Source of the DNA: Candidatus Gastranaerophilales bacterium
Lineage (GTDB): Bacteria > Cyanobacteriota > Vampirovibrionia > Gastranaerophilales > Gastranaerophilaceae
Assembly (NCBI GenBank): GCA_944323495.1
Contig: CALUSZ010000055.1
Span: forward strand, 1 to 30,346
DNA: 30,346 nt
Direction: 5' to 3'
Part shown: positions 5,938-14,847 of the stretch, piece by piece
Layout: every line of letters starts with the position of its first letter
Position numbering within the stretch: position 1 is the stretch's first letter
Program-made: the position numbers and the translations under genes
Notes under the pieces: generated by a model
Told to the model about the DNA's origin: nothing
What the model saw: only the letters and a program-made list of their open reading frames with translations
Database searches by the model: none

Positions 5938-8230
5938 ATTCTTCTTTATTTTCGTTTGAATTTTCTTCCATGCTTCGTTTAAATGAACATGTACGGCTCG
6001 AGCAGACTTCAAACAAACCATTTTTTGTATTCTTTTTAACCAGAAGCTCTCCGCATTCGGGACACGTGTTTCCTGTTGGTTCGTCCCAAAGAGCATAAGA
6101 GCAATCCGGATAACGGTTACAGCCATAGAAAACTTTGCCGTATTTGGATTTTTTCTCAATAATTACGCCTTCTCCGCATTTCGGGCATTTTACGCCTGTT
6201 GAGCGGATATATTTTTTGCGGTTTTTACATTCCTTACATTCAAGATATTTTCCGTAAGGCCCGATTTTCATAACCATTTCGCCGCCGCATTTTTCGCATT
6301 TTTCTTCAACAGTGTTATTGTCGTTTTCAACATCATCAAGTTCTACACTGTTATTTAGAGAAATAATTGTTTTGCACTCGGGATATCCGGAACACCCGAG
6401 GAATTGGGTTCCGAAACGGCTTGTTTTTACAAGCATTACCTTACCGCAGTTCGGACATTTTTTATCACTTTCTATAACCACCCTTTGCGGATTTTTCATT
6501 ACTGAATTAACCACTTCCATAAACGGAGTATAAAATTCTTTCAAAACAACATTCCAAACAGCTTTCTTTTCAGCTATCTTATCCAGCTTTTCTTCCATGC
6601 CGGCTGTAAATTTGTAATCCATAATATCGGAAAACTGGCTTACTAACTGTTTGCATACTGTTCTTCCAAGAAGGGTCGGAACAAGAGCTTTGTCTTTCTT
6701 TTCAACATACTTTCTGGTTTGGATTACAGTAATAATTGTAGCGTAAGTTGACGGACGCCCGATTCCGTGTTCTTCAAGCGCCTTAACAAGAGAAGCTTCA
6801 TTATATCTCGGTGGCGGCTGGGTAAAGTGCTGTTTTGGAGTGATTTCTTTACACTTAACCTTGTCTCCGTTTTCTAAATCCGGAATCTTAGCATCTGCTT
6901 CTTTTTCATCTTCTTCCGCGTCATTATATAATTTTAAGAACCCGTCAAAGAGAAGCTTGCTTGTACCGGCTTTAAGGTTATAGTCTCCGGCTTTTATATC
7001 AATTGTTTTGTTTGCAATTTCAGCCGGCGCCATCTGGGAGGACATAAATTTATCCCAGATTAGTTTATAAAGTTTGTACTGATCCGGCGTAAGATATTGT
7101 TTTATACTCTCCGGAGTTCTATCTGGATAAGACGGTCTGATTGCTTCGTGCGCGTCCTGAACGTTTTGTTTTCCTTTAACATAAACATTTGTTGTCGGAG
7201 GGTAGTATTTTTCACCGTAGTTTTCAAGGATAAAACTTTTAGCCATCTCATGCGCATCATCTGAAATTCGGACACTATCGGTTCTCATATAGGTAATCAA
7301 ACCGACAGGAGTGCCGTCTATTTCAATACCTTCATAGAGTTTTTGCGCAACCTGCATTGTTTTAGAAACGCCGAATCCCATCTTTGAGCTTGCGGCTCTC
7401 TGGAGAGTTGAGGTGATAAAAGGTGCGGTAGGTTTACGTTTGGTTTCTTTTTTCGTAACCTTTTCTACGATAAATTCTGTTTGGGGATTAAGCAAATATT
7501 CCTTGATTTTATTCGCCTCTTCCTCATTATTAATCTCAATTTTTTTGTTTTTGTATTTATTAACCTCAGCCTCAAAAAGCTTTCCGTCCTTATCCATAAT
7601 TGCATGGATAGACCAGTATTCTTTTGGAACAAAAGCTTCAATTTCTTCTTCTCTTTCACAAATCATACGGAGAGCAACTGATTGAACACGGCCGGCTGAA
7701 AGCCTGTAGTTACCGAGTTGTTTCCAGAGTACGGGAGAGAGCTTATAACCTACAAGCTTATCCAGAATCTGTCTTGTCTGCTGGGCTTTTACTCTGTCCA
7801 TATCGATTTGTCTGGGGTGATCAACTGCGTATTTAACAGCCTTTGGAGTAATTTCGTTAAACTCTATTCTATAAACCTTGTCATCAGGAACCTTCAAAAG
7901 TTCTCTAACATGCCAGGCAATAGCTTCTCCCTCCCTATCAGGGTCGGATGCCAGAAATATCTTGTCCGATTTTTTTGCCATCTCATTTAATTTAGTAACA
8001 ACCTTTTGTTTTTCAGGTATAACAACATAAGTCGGCTTAAAATCATTATTAACATCAAAACCCAGAACATTTTCAGGCAGATTTCTCACATGCCCGAAAC
8101 TTGCCTCGATTTGATAGCTGTCTCCGAGAATCTTTTTAATAGTCTTGGACTTTGCCGGAGACTCTACTATAACAAGAGCTTTCTCTTTTTTTGATTTTGT
8201 AGTTTTCTTTTCGGCTGCTGCTTGTGTCAT
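5936..8230 (-). CDS. topA: DNA topoisomerase I
   Basis: This 764-residue type IA topoisomerase relaxes negative supercoils in the cytoplasm. A Lys-rich leader precedes the TOPRIM domain (IVESPAKSKT with Glu23; DPDREGEAIAWH with Asp96/Asp98). The SAGRVQSVALR segment follows, and the catalytic tyrosine is Tyr314 in GLITYMRTDSVRIS. The GIGRPSTYATII motif is also present. The C-terminus carries four tetracysteine zinc ribbons (CPNCGK, CEKCGG, CPKCGE and CPECGE, each with a second CxxxxxC-type half), ending in a Ser/Asn/Glu tail. The start ATG overlaps the dprA stop (ATGA), so translation is probably coupled. dprA next to topA is a common bacterial arrangement. Confidence 0.97.
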   Translation of the reverse strand: MTQAAAEKKTTKSKKEKALVIVESPAKSKTIKKILGDSYQIEASFGHVRNLPENVLGFDVNNDFKPTYVVIPEKQKVVTKLNEMAKKSDKIFLASDPDREGEAIAWHVRELLKVPDDKVYRIEFNEITPKAVKYAVDHPRQIDMDRVKAQQTRQILDKLVGYKLSPVLWKQLGNYRLSAGRVQSVALRMICEREEEIEAFVPKEYWSIHAIMDKDGKLFEAEVNKYKNKKIEINNEEEANKIKEYLLNPQTEFIVEKVTKKETKRKPTAPFITSTLQRAASSKMGFGVSKTMQVAQKLYEGIEIDGTPVGLITYMRTDSVRISDDAHEMAKSFILENYGEKYYPPTTNVYVKGKQNVQDAHEAIRPSYPDRTPESIKQYLTPDQYKLYKLIWDKFMSSQMAPAEIANKTIDIKAGDYNLKAGTSKLLFDGFLKLYNDAEEDEKEADAKIPDLENGDKVKCKEITPKQHFTQPPPRYNEASLVKALEEHGIGRPSTYATIITVIQTRKYVEKKDKALVPTLLGRTVCKQLVSQFSDIMDYKFTAGMEEKLDKIAEKKAVWNVVLKEFYTPFMEVVNSVMKNPQRVVIESDKKCPNCGKVMLVKTSRFGTQFLGCSGYPECKTIISLNNSVELDDVENDNNTVEEKCEKCGGEMVMKIGPYGKYLECKECKNRKKYIRSTGVKCPKCGEGVIIEKKSKYGKVFYGCNRYPDCSYALWDEPTGNTCPECGELLVKKNTKNGLFEVCSSRTCSFKRSMEENSNENKEE

Positions 8231-9306
8231 AAACTTTTGTACCTGTCACCTTCTGTATGTTCTATTAAGCCGTTTATTTCCATTATCGTAAGAATGGATA
8301 ACAACTCCTCAGTATCAATTTTTAAAGCGGCTTGAATTTCATCAAAACCTTTAGGTTCAATTCCTATTATATCAAAAATTCTTTTTTGTAATAGCGGCAA
8401 ATTTTTATTATTATCATCATTATTAACTTTCACTTCCCAATTCAGCGCATTTAAGATATCTTCACCGCTTGTGACTATTGTCGCCCCGTTTTTTATAAGA
8501 TGATAAATCCCCTCAGTATTTTTATTATTAATAGCACCCGGGATACACATTAATTCACGCCCCTGCTCCAAAGTCAGGTTAGCAGAAATCAAAGCGCCGC
8601 TTTTCATTGCAGCTTCGCCCACTACCGTTCCGTACGAGAGGCCTGTCACAATCCTGTTTCTTTGCGGGAATCTGAATTTCAACGGTTCAAAAGTCGGATA
8701 ATATTCCGTAACCACTGCTCCGGCACCGCTTTCTATCTGCTCATAAAGATGTTTATTTGCGCTCGGATAAGTATAATCTAATCCGCTTGCAATTACACCT
8801 ATTGTTTTTAGGCTGCTGTTTATTGCACTAACATGAGATACAGTATCAATTCCTGAAGCTAAGCCTGAAATAACACAAATATCAGTATTACCAAGCTCTG
8901 TAATTACTCTTCTTACGCTATCTCTCCCCGTCAAACTTGCACGCCTTGAACCGACAAAAGCAACAGTCCTTTCCAAATTGCAAGAAACTAAATCTCCTTT
9001 ATAATACAAAACCATTGGCGGATTAGAAATCTGAGAAAGCATATAAGGATAGGAAGGATTATCAAAAGTTAAAAATTTTATCCCGCGCCTTAAAACTTCC
9101 TCATACACTTTATCCGGGTTTATAGATTTTTTCTTCTCAATAAAATTTTCAGCTTTTCTAACACTCAAACCCTCAATTTGTTCTAAATCACCTAACGTTG
9201 AATTAAAAGCTGTTTCTATATCTCCGAAATAATTATAAAGCCTCTGGATAAAAGTTGAATCCAGCTGTTCTATTGCAGAAAATGCTATCCAGTATTTTTC
9301 TTTCAT
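8227..9306 (-). CDS. dprA: DNA-processing protein DprA (Smf)
   Basis: This 359-residue protein loads RecA onto incoming single-stranded DNA during transformation. An N-terminal SAM-like region (about residues 1-65) is followed by the Rossmann-like DprA domain: AFVGSRRASLTGR, ISGLASGIDTVSH, GVIASGLDYTYP and FRFPQRNRIVTGLS. A C-terminal winged helix (about 300-355, DEIQAALKIDTEELLSIL...LIEHTEGDRYKSL) closes it. I use the ATG at 9306 rather than a GTG at 9342. There is no Shine-Dalgarno site, and an extended -10 (TGTTACAAT) ends 6 bases before this ATG, which suggests a leaderless message. With the pilin-like gene at 14030 it hints at DNA uptake, although no comEC is in view. Confidence 0.95.
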   Translation of the reverse strand: MKEKYWIAFSAIEQLDSTFIQRLYNYFGDIETAFNSTLGDLEQIEGLSVRKAENFIEKKKSINPDKVYEEVLRRGIKFLTFDNPSYPYMLSQISNPPMVLYYKGDLVSCNLERTVAFVGSRRASLTGRDSVRRVITELGNTDICVISGLASGIDTVSHVSAINSSLKTIGVIASGLDYTYPSANKHLYEQIESGAGAVVTEYYPTFEPLKFRFPQRNRIVTGLSYGTVVGEAAMKSGALISANLTLEQGRELMCIPGAINNKNTEGIYHLIKNGATIVTSGEDILNALNWEVKVNNDDNNKNLPLLQKRIFDIIGIEPKGFDEIQAALKIDTEELLSILTIMEINGLIEHTEGDRYKSL

Positions 9307-9312
9307 TACTCG

Positions 9313-9321
9313 ATTGTAACA
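9313..9321 (-). promoter_or_regulatory. Extended -10 promoter of dprA-topA
   Basis: The minus strand reads TGTTACAAT, with TACAAT at 9318-9313 preceded by TGT. Six bases (CGAGTA) separate it from the dprA ATG. A convincing -35 is not seen; extended -10 promoters can do without one. Confidence 0.45.
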
Positions 9322-9357
9322 TGGAAGAAATAAACAGACCACATGTTAAATATTTTG

Positions 9358-9381
9358 TGTTATAGTATTCAAAAGGAGAGG
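9358..9381 (+). promoter_or_regulatory. Extended -10 and strong RBS of the kinase-like gene
   Basis: TGTTATAGT (9358-9366) is an extended -10 divergent from dprA. AAAAGGAGAGG (9371-9381) follows, just before the ATG at 9384. The predicted leader is only about ten bases. Confidence 0.4.
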
Positions 9382-9383
9382 TA

Positions 9384-10403
9384 ATGTCTAATAAATTACT
9401 TGATTTTATTTATAGCAAAAAGATTGATGGCGCAAGAACTGTAATAAAGGTCTTAGGAATAAAATTCAAATTATATGATCTAAGGTATGAACTTTGCCAT
9501 GAAAGCTTTAATTTAAATAAAAATACCATACAGGTATTGTATGCACACCTCCAAAATTCAAATGAAGATGACTTATTTTGCTTAAGAACGCATTATTTAA
9601 CATTTATTCTGCACAAAAACTGTTTGAAACTTGATTATAAGTTTTTCCAGGATTATATAATCCAGCAGGGATTAAGCAGGAATATACTGGAATTTATAAA
9701 ACTTGATAATGCCTCTTTTTTATACCAGGAACATATTAATCGGGTGAAAAACGGAGAATTTTTATGGAAATATGTTGAGAGATATTATTATATTTCACAC
9801 TCTTTTATATCAGAAGATAAAAAAACAGGCGAAATTTATATAAATTCGTCTTATATTAAAGAAAAAGATATGAAAAAAAGCAGCTATAAAATCCAGCATA
9901 TTCCAAGAATATCCAAAAGAAAATATATAAAAGGAATAACCGTTGGAGATTATATTCAGGACAAATCCAAGGCGGAAAAGTTTATTGTAGTTGACAAACT
10001 CCTTAATTACATATTTTCAGCCTACAGAGACAAGGAAAATCCACAGAAGGTAACGGGAGAATTATTTGACTGCCACCTTAATAATTTTCTTATTGCAGAA
10101 GACGGTTTATTCCATTTTGTAGATTTTGACATGAAGTGTACAGAAAGCCTGGATAGAGGATATTGTATATACTTTATGCTCTATAAGTACGACCTTGAGC
10201 TTTATGAAAAAATGCTTAAAAGATATCGGCTTCCGGATAAGCATAAATATTATGAAAACAACTTTTCCATATATAAACAGCCTCTAAAACAAAACGGCAA
10301 GAATATAGTTACATACGAACATAAAAAATTGCATCGTAAATATTTCACAGATGAAGGTATACATCCGCAATACCATATAAAATATAGAAGAGTAAAACTC
10401 TAA
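9384..10403 (+). CDS. Kinase-fold (APH/WaaP-like) protein, probably surface-glycan related
   Basis: This 339-residue protein has no signal peptide. The strongest signal is at residues 225-250: LFDCHLNNFLI, which fits the DxHxxN catalytic loop of aminoglycoside/choline/LPS-type kinases (Asp229, His231, Asn234), followed by FHFVDFDMKC, the metal-binding DxD position (Asp247/Asp249). The IKVLGIKFKL segment near the N-terminus resembles short segments I associate with glycosyltransferases of surface-polysaccharide clusters. A Lys/Arg-rich region at about 160-185 may bind phosphate or membrane. I infer a cytoplasmic phosphotransferase acting on a sugar or lipid; the substrate is unknown. The 3' end overlaps the TPR gene by 4 bases, convergently. 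Confidence 0.55.
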   Translation: MSNKLLDFIYSKKIDGARTVIKVLGIKFKLYDLRYELCHESFNLNKNTIQVLYAHLQNSNEDDLFCLRTHYLTFILHKNCLKLDYKFFQDYIIQQGLSRNILEFIKLDNASFLYQEHINRVKNGEFLWKYVERYYYISHSFISEDKKTGEIYINSSYIKEKDMKKSSYKIQHIPRISKRKYIKGITVGDYIQDKSKAEKFIVVDKLLNYIFSAYRDKENPQKVTGELFDCHLNNFLIAEDGLFHFVDFDMKCTESLDRGYCIYFMLYKYDLELYEKMLKRYRLPDKHKYYENNFSIYKQPLKQNGKNIVTYEHKKLHRKYFTDEGIHPQYHIKYRRVKL

Positions 10404-11170
10404 CCAATTTTGGCTTTTATACGGTCTATAAGTTTTGCAATACTTTCTTTTTCTTCTTCAGGAATATCAAAATTTATATATTCTTCAAAATATTCTATTG
10501 CGTCATTATAGTCATTTCTTGCAAGGAATAGGATTCCTACTTTTTTATAAGCAAGAGTAAACTTATCATTAACAGCAATCGCTTTCAAATAATTAGAAAT
10601 AGCTTTATCTATCTCATTATTTGCCTCATATGCCTGCGCTAGCGCATAATATAAAAGCTCGTTGTTTTCTTTATACTCAATAACATTTTCGAAATTAGAA
10701 ATCGCACTCTCATAATCGCCAAGCTCAAAGCAAACATGCCCTAAATCATAATACGCATCATAATTTTCTGGCTCGCCATCTAAAACCCGTTCTAACTCAA
10801 CAATCGCATCTTCCCATCTTTGGTCTTCTATATAAACTCTCGCAAGCAAATGCGCCAAAGTCAAATTATCAGGAAGCTCATACGTTCCTCTCTGCAGAGT
10901 TCCGAGAGCTGAAGATAAATCCCCGGCTTTATAGTATAAATCCGAAAGATTAATATAAGCCTGTGCAAGCTCAGGATCAAGCTCAATAGCTTTTGTATAA
11001 AAATTCTCCGCCTGCTCAAAATTCCCAATACAAGAATAAGCAACTCCCATATTGTTATAAACATCTGCATTATCAGGCTCTGTCTCTAAGACCGAACTAA
11101 AAGCATCAATCGCTTCTTCATACTTACGCTCCTTAAACAGGCTCATCGCCTTATCGATCTTTTCAGACAT
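10400..11170 (-). CDS. TPR-repeat protein
   Basis: This 256-residue protein is made almost wholly of tetratricopeptide repeats, about seven units of 34 residues. Examples are VYNNMGVAYSCIGNFEQAEN, AYINLSDLYYKAGDLSSAL and AYYDLGHVCFELGDYESAIS. There is no signal peptide, so it is a cytoplasmic scaffold by default. It is the last gene of the lptC-lptA-TPR operon: its ATG shares one base with the lptA stop (TAATG), which points to translational coupling and to a role linked to envelope or LPS export, though TPR proteins are too generic to say more. Confidence 0.85.
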   Translation of the reverse strand: MSEKIDKAMSLFKERKYEEAIDAFSSVLETEPDNADVYNNMGVAYSCIGNFEQAENFYTKAIELDPELAQAYINLSDLYYKAGDLSSALGTLQRGTYELPDNLTLAHLLARVYIEDQRWEDAIVELERVLDGEPENYDAYYDLGHVCFELGDYESAISNFENVIEYKENNELLYYALAQAYEANNEIDKAISNYLKAIAVNDKFTLAYKKVGILFLARNDYNDAIEYFEEYINFDIPEEEKESIAKLIDRIKAKIG

Positions 11171-12129
11171 TATAAATCTTCCTCATTTTCTTTTGTATCA
11201 ATATTATGAATAATTGTTCTAACATTTCCTTCTGCAACAAAGTCTTTAGGCTCCATAGTCATTTTTATTTTATCAGCAATAATATCTTTATCCTGCTGGA
11301 CAATTTTTGAACGGCCTATAAAATAGACTTCATTTGGTTTTCCGGTCTCTTCATTCGGAAATACTGAAACCTTAGGCCCTTGAGCATAATAATCATCATA
11401 CCAAATTTTTACGTGCCCGCTTCCAATATAAGAATTCTGCTTTTTATGATATTGCTGATAGTCAGAATGAATTACAAGTTTTTTCCCATCATCAGAAATC
11501 GCGGTTGTTTTAGTATTTCCGCTGACACTCATCTCATCAGTTATAGGATTATATACAAAATGGTGCCCTTCTGACTCATTCTGCTCCTGCTTAACCCTTG
11601 CATTTCCAATCAAGTCTATCTTTCTTAAACCGCCTTTTTCATCTGCAATGATTACAGCCTTATCTGAAAACGTATCAATATCTTTATACTTAATGGTAAC
11701 AGCACCTGTACAAACCATTACACTGCTTTTAGTATCATATTCCTGCACATCAGCATTTATTACAACAATAGGAGTATTTCCTTCTGTTATAATTGATTGA
11801 GCCTCGCCCTCTGCTCTTACAATTTTATTAATCAAAGAAACCTGAAGTATGTTTGCTTTAACCTCTCTTTTTTTATTTTCATTTACTTCATAAGCGTAAG
11901 GTTTGTCATAAAATGTAGCAGTATCAAGCTTGTTTCCGCGCCTTATTGTAACATCAGCCCTGTCGCTTTCAACAGTCAGATTATCAAGCTTAACCTTAAC
12001 CCCGCCGTCAAGCTTGATCTTCTTCTCTTTATCAACAAAGTTCTGGGTTTTAGATTCAATTATTAAATCAGAAGAAAAAACCGCCAAACTTGAAAATATT
12101 AACAATGAAATTATTAAAATCTTTTTCAT
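11170..12129 (-). CDS. lptA: LptA/OstA-like LPS-transport periplasmic protein
   Basis: This 319-residue protein has a signal peptide (MKKILIISLLIFSSLAVFSS) followed by beta-strand repeats of the OstA/LptA type: LDGGVKVKLDNLTVESDRAD, then CTGAVTIKYKDIDTFSDKAV and SGHVKIWYDDYYAQGP, and FVAEGNVRTII near the end. LptA forms the periplasmic bridge that carries lipopolysaccharide from the inner-membrane Lpt complex to LptD. At 319 residues it is longer than E. coli LptA (about 185) and seems to hold two OstA-like blocks, as in long LptA forms. It overlaps lptC by one base (TAATG) and the TPR gene by one. Confidence 0.85.
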   Translation of the reverse strand: MKKILIISLLIFSSLAVFSSDLIIESKTQNFVDKEKKIKLDGGVKVKLDNLTVESDRADVTIRRGNKLDTATFYDKPYAYEVNENKKREVKANILQVSLINKIVRAEGEAQSIITEGNTPIVVINADVQEYDTKSSVMVCTGAVTIKYKDIDTFSDKAVIIADEKGGLRKIDLIGNARVKQEQNESEGHHFVYNPITDEMSVSGNTKTTAISDDGKKLVIHSDYQQYHKKQNSYIGSGHVKIWYDDYYAQGPKVSVFPNEETGKPNEVYFIGRSKIVQQDKDIIADKIKMTMEPKDFVAEGNVRTIIHNIDTKENEEDL

Positions 12130-12737
12130 TATTTCTCCTTATCGCTGAATATCTTAGTTGTTGTCTTACCTGCAATCCTAAATTTTTCATACCCCGGACT
12201 TATAAACCCTTTTTCGGCCGTTGCTATCATCTCTTTGTTTTTCTTTATAAGCACATGTCCCTCTGCAACAGTTTCTTTATCAGAGCCCGCCCAGGTAAGT
12301 TTATCCGTATTGAGAGATGTTTGATCCTCAAGAACAATAAATGTATGATCATATAAGGTTATTACACCGGTCTTTTCATCATAAGTACCCTTAGAAGACT
12401 GGAAACTCATTGCAACTTTATTGTCTTTGTAAAAATTCCCAATAACATTATTAAGAGTTGCAACACTGTGGTCATTGCTGTAATTCCCCGTCTCGCCATA
12501 GATTTCAAAATACTTATTCCCGTCTTTTGTCTCAGTAATAATAATCCCTTGAGCGTCAACCTTCTGCTCATCCTGTTTCCCTTTAATCTGTGCACGGTTA
12601 AAATTAGCAGTAATAACCCCTGCCGAAATAAAAGCCCACGCCATAACAAAAATAATGGCAAAAACTGCTATCAAATATGTGCGCTTCTTTTTATCTATAT
12701 TCTTAAATCTCTCATAAGCTTTTCTAAGATTTTCCAT
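12129..12737 (-). CDS. lptC: LPS export component LptC
   Basis: This 202-residue protein has a Lys-rich cytoplasmic start (ERFKNIDKKKRTY), one transmembrane helix at about residues 21-43 (YLIAVFAIIFVMAWAFISAGVI minus its ends) and a periplasmic beta-jellyroll. The LptC pattern is clear: GIIITETKDGNKYFEIYGE, a LNNVIGNFYKDN segment and KGTYDEKTGVITLYD. LptC accepts LPS from LptBFG and passes it to LptA, encoded next with a TAATG overlap. No Shine-Dalgarno is seen. An extended -10 (TGTTAGAAT) ends six bases before the ATG, so the operon mRNA may be leaderless. Confidence 0.85.
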   Translation of the reverse strand: MENLRKAYERFKNIDKKKRTYLIAVFAIIFVMAWAFISAGVITANFNRAQIKGKQDEQKVDAQGIIITETKDGNKYFEIYGETGNYSNDHSVATLNNVIGNFYKDNKVAMSFQSSKGTYDEKTGVITLYDHTFIVLEDQTSLNTDKLTWAGSDKETVAEGHVLIKKNKEMIATAEKGFISPGYEKFRIAGKTTTKIFSDKEK

Positions 12738-12743
12738 GACAAT

Positions 12744-12752
12744 ATTCTAACA
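12744..12752 (-). promoter_or_regulatory. Extended -10 promoter of lptC-lptA-TPR
   Basis: The minus strand reads TGTTAGAAT, with TAGAAT at 12749-12744. It is followed by ATTGTC and the lptC ATG at 12737. A good -35 is not seen. Confidence 0.45.
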
Positions 12753-12788
12753 CAGCGAGGGGTAAAAGTATATAGAAACGAATCCTAA

Positions 12789-13949
12789 CTATATTACGTA
12801 GTCCTTTGTTTTCAAAGAAAGAATCTTCACCACTTCATCTTTATTATGAGTTGATCCAAACACAATTGCAAATAAAGGATTGTTCTGCGGATTAATCCTC
12901 CTTACCTCAAGCACATTGGAATAATTTGCAAGAAATCTCTCATACTGAAACCCCTTAATCTTTTTCCTATCCATTCCAGCAGGCACTTCAGCCATAGAAA
13001 AATAAAACACTTCCTTTCCGGCATTTGCCAAAATATTATTCCAGTCAGGCCGCCTTTGATTATAAAAGCACTCATAAACATTAATCCCCCAGGCGTATTT
13101 TGCAACATCAGTTGTGCACCAGCCCGCAAAGCGCATAGGATTAACTTCTATAGGAATAATTTTACCTTCAGAAGTGACTCTGATTTCAATATGCATCGGG
13201 AAATTTCTTATATCTTTAAGCTGTCCAATCTCTCTAAGCAGCAGCCCGAATTTTGCCATATATTTAACCATAATTCCGGTTGACATGAGATAAATCCTGT
13301 CACTTACATCTTTGGAATTCAAAAACGGGTGTTGAAAAATATTCAGAATAACAGGTTCGCCGTCTCTATCATAATAAGCATCAATAGCAAACTCCTCGCC
13401 CTCAATCATCTCTTCAATAATAAATTTGGAAGAATTAACAACATGTTCCGGATACATCTGTGCAGCCTGCTTCATTTCCTTCTCAAGCGCGACTATTGTA
13501 TCTTTCCACTCCCTATCATCTTTTACTGTATGCACCCCAAAGCTTAAAAATCCAACGGCCGGTTTTATAACAACCGGAAATTTAATATCATCAGAACTTG
13601 TATTCTTTAAAACATCAAACTCAATAGCTTTAAAATAAAAATCCGGATAAAGCTCCTTGAGCATTTCTCTAAACTCGATTTTGTCCTTAAAAAGCCTGAT
13701 ATAAGCGCTCAAATTAGATTCGGGGAGATTTTCTAAAACCCAGGTTATTGCATTCTCTGAATTTGCATAAATAAGCGGATATTCTTGTGTAAGATAATAA
13801 TTTTTAGCAACCTCCGAAGGAATTTTATCAAACGCCCCCTCTTCAATTTCTGCATCATCTACAGCCTGATTTTCCAAAACAGCCCAATCATTTTGAACGA
13901 TTGTATCAAGCAAAAATTCTGAAACATAAGGCTTTTCTAAAATAATCAT
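12789..13949 (-). CDS. ATP-grasp family ligase, substrate unknown
   Basis: This 386-residue cytoplasmic protein has an ATP-grasp core: FPVVIKPAVGFLSFGVHTV (nucleotide-binding lysine), FIIEEMIEGEEFAIDAYYD (adenine-side strand) and MHIEIRVTSEGKIIPIEVNP (metal-binding Glu and Asn). Such enzymes join a carboxylate to an amine or thiol through an acyl phosphate. No substrate-defining motif is recognised. I chose the ATG at 13949, seven codons inside a longer frame, because GGGAGGAAGG lies just before it. It is separated from the lptC ATG by 51 bases and may be transcribed independently. Confidence 0.85.
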   Translation of the reverse strand: MIILEKPYVSEFLLDTIVQNDWAVLENQAVDDAEIEEGAFDKIPSEVAKNYYLTQEYPLIYANSENAITWVLENLPESNLSAYIRLFKDKIEFREMLKELYPDFYFKAIEFDVLKNTSSDDIKFPVVIKPAVGFLSFGVHTVKDDREWKDTIVALEKEMKQAAQMYPEHVVNSSKFIIEEMIEGEEFAIDAYYDRDGEPVILNIFQHPFLNSKDVSDRIYLMSTGIMVKYMAKFGLLLREIGQLKDIRNFPMHIEIRVTSEGKIIPIEVNPMRFAGWCTTDVAKYAWGINVYECFYNQRRPDWNNILANAGKEVFYFSMAEVPAGMDRKKIKGFQYERFLANYSNVLEVRRINPQNNPLFAIVFGSTHNKDEVVKILSLKTKDYVI

Positions 13950-13981
13950 TAACCTTCCTCCCGCTTTCATAATTATAATAC

Positions 13982-14010
13982 AAAAACGGCGGAGGATAAA
14001 TCCCCCGCCG
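13982..14010 (-). terminator. Intrinsic terminator of the prepilin gene
   Basis: On the minus strand a 10-bp stem with one mismatch (14010-14001 / 13996-13987) and a 4-base loop is followed by five T. It begins 19 bases after the stop codon at 14030. Confidence 0.8.
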
Positions 14011-14029
14011 CCATTAGTATTACATAAGT

Positions 14030-14788
14030 TTATTGATAAATAACTTTTAAATTATTTTCAAAAATCGAACCTGCACAAGTTACGCCTGAAGTCACAGTTG
14101 TTTCATTACATTTGTCTCTGGTACCATTTTCCCACTCTAACACTGTATTTGCGATCTGATTTTGTTCTCTCCAATTTGTAGAACCTACAGAACGTAAAGA
14201 ACCATCGTTGTATAATAGAAAAGCAAAAATATCTTTACCTACGCAATTCGGCTTTGCAGTACCATTGATATCAATTGCCACATGTCCTCTAAATTGTTTA
14301 TGCGGCGACCCCACTACCTGATCTACCGGATTCGGATTTAAGAATATCATATACATAAACCCATCCTTAGTTAGATATTTAGCACCGGAATCTGCGGGAT
14401 TAGTTATATATGCAGCAACATTTGCGTTTCCTTTAATATCATCACCGTGAAAATCTTTAATTTGGAATTTAGAACCTGAGGTTCCATAATCATTATCTCC
14501 TTCTTCATAAAAACTCATCTTAATATAATCAGTTAAAACATCACCATAAGATTTGCTGACGGAGTCACCATCAATTGAACCTATGCTTAAAATATTAGTC
14601 AAACCTTTTTCTGTTAGCATTGTTTCATTAGCTGTTTCAAAAGTGGAAACTGCTTTGGCTAGTTTTGGTCCTGTTTGTGCAGAGCCGGCATTCTGTACCA
14701 GAGCCGGAGCTGTAAGAGCTGCTACAACGCCGATTATACCAAGCGTTATAAGTACCTCTGCGAGCGTAAAGCCGAGTTTTTTCATCAT
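14030..14788 (-). CDS. Type IV pilin-like / type II secretion prepilin
   Basis: This 252-residue protein starts MMKKLGFTLAEVLITLGIIG. It has a short basic leader, a prepilin peptidase site between Gly and Phe, Glu at mature position 5 and a hydrophobic helix (LITLGIIGVVAALTAPAL). After cleavage and N-methylation such proteins assemble into pili or pseudopili. The remaining 220 residues form the globular head, with ATANETM-like helix continuation replaced by FETANETM, and two cysteines near the C-terminus (DKCNET, GVTCAGS) that may form a disulfide. The start at 14788 is preferred over a GTG at 14821 because TAGGAGAG lies just upstream. It is a single gene with its own promoter and terminator. 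Confidence 0.88.
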   Translation of the reverse strand: MMKKLGFTLAEVLITLGIIGVVAALTAPALVQNAGSAQTGPKLAKAVSTFETANETMLTEKGLTNILSIGSIDGDSVSKSYGDVLTDYIKMSFYEEGDNDYGTSGSKFQIKDFHGDDIKGNANVAAYITNPADSGAKYLTKDGFMYMIFLNPNPVDQVVGSPHKQFRGHVAIDINGTAKPNCVGKDIFAFLLYNDGSLRSVGSTNWREQNQIANTVLEWENGTRDKCNETTVTSGVTCAGSIFENNLKVIYQ

Positions 14789-14847
14789 ATAAGCTCTCCT
14801 ATACTGTGTTACAATAAGCACAACTAAATATTGTGTTTCATAATCCT

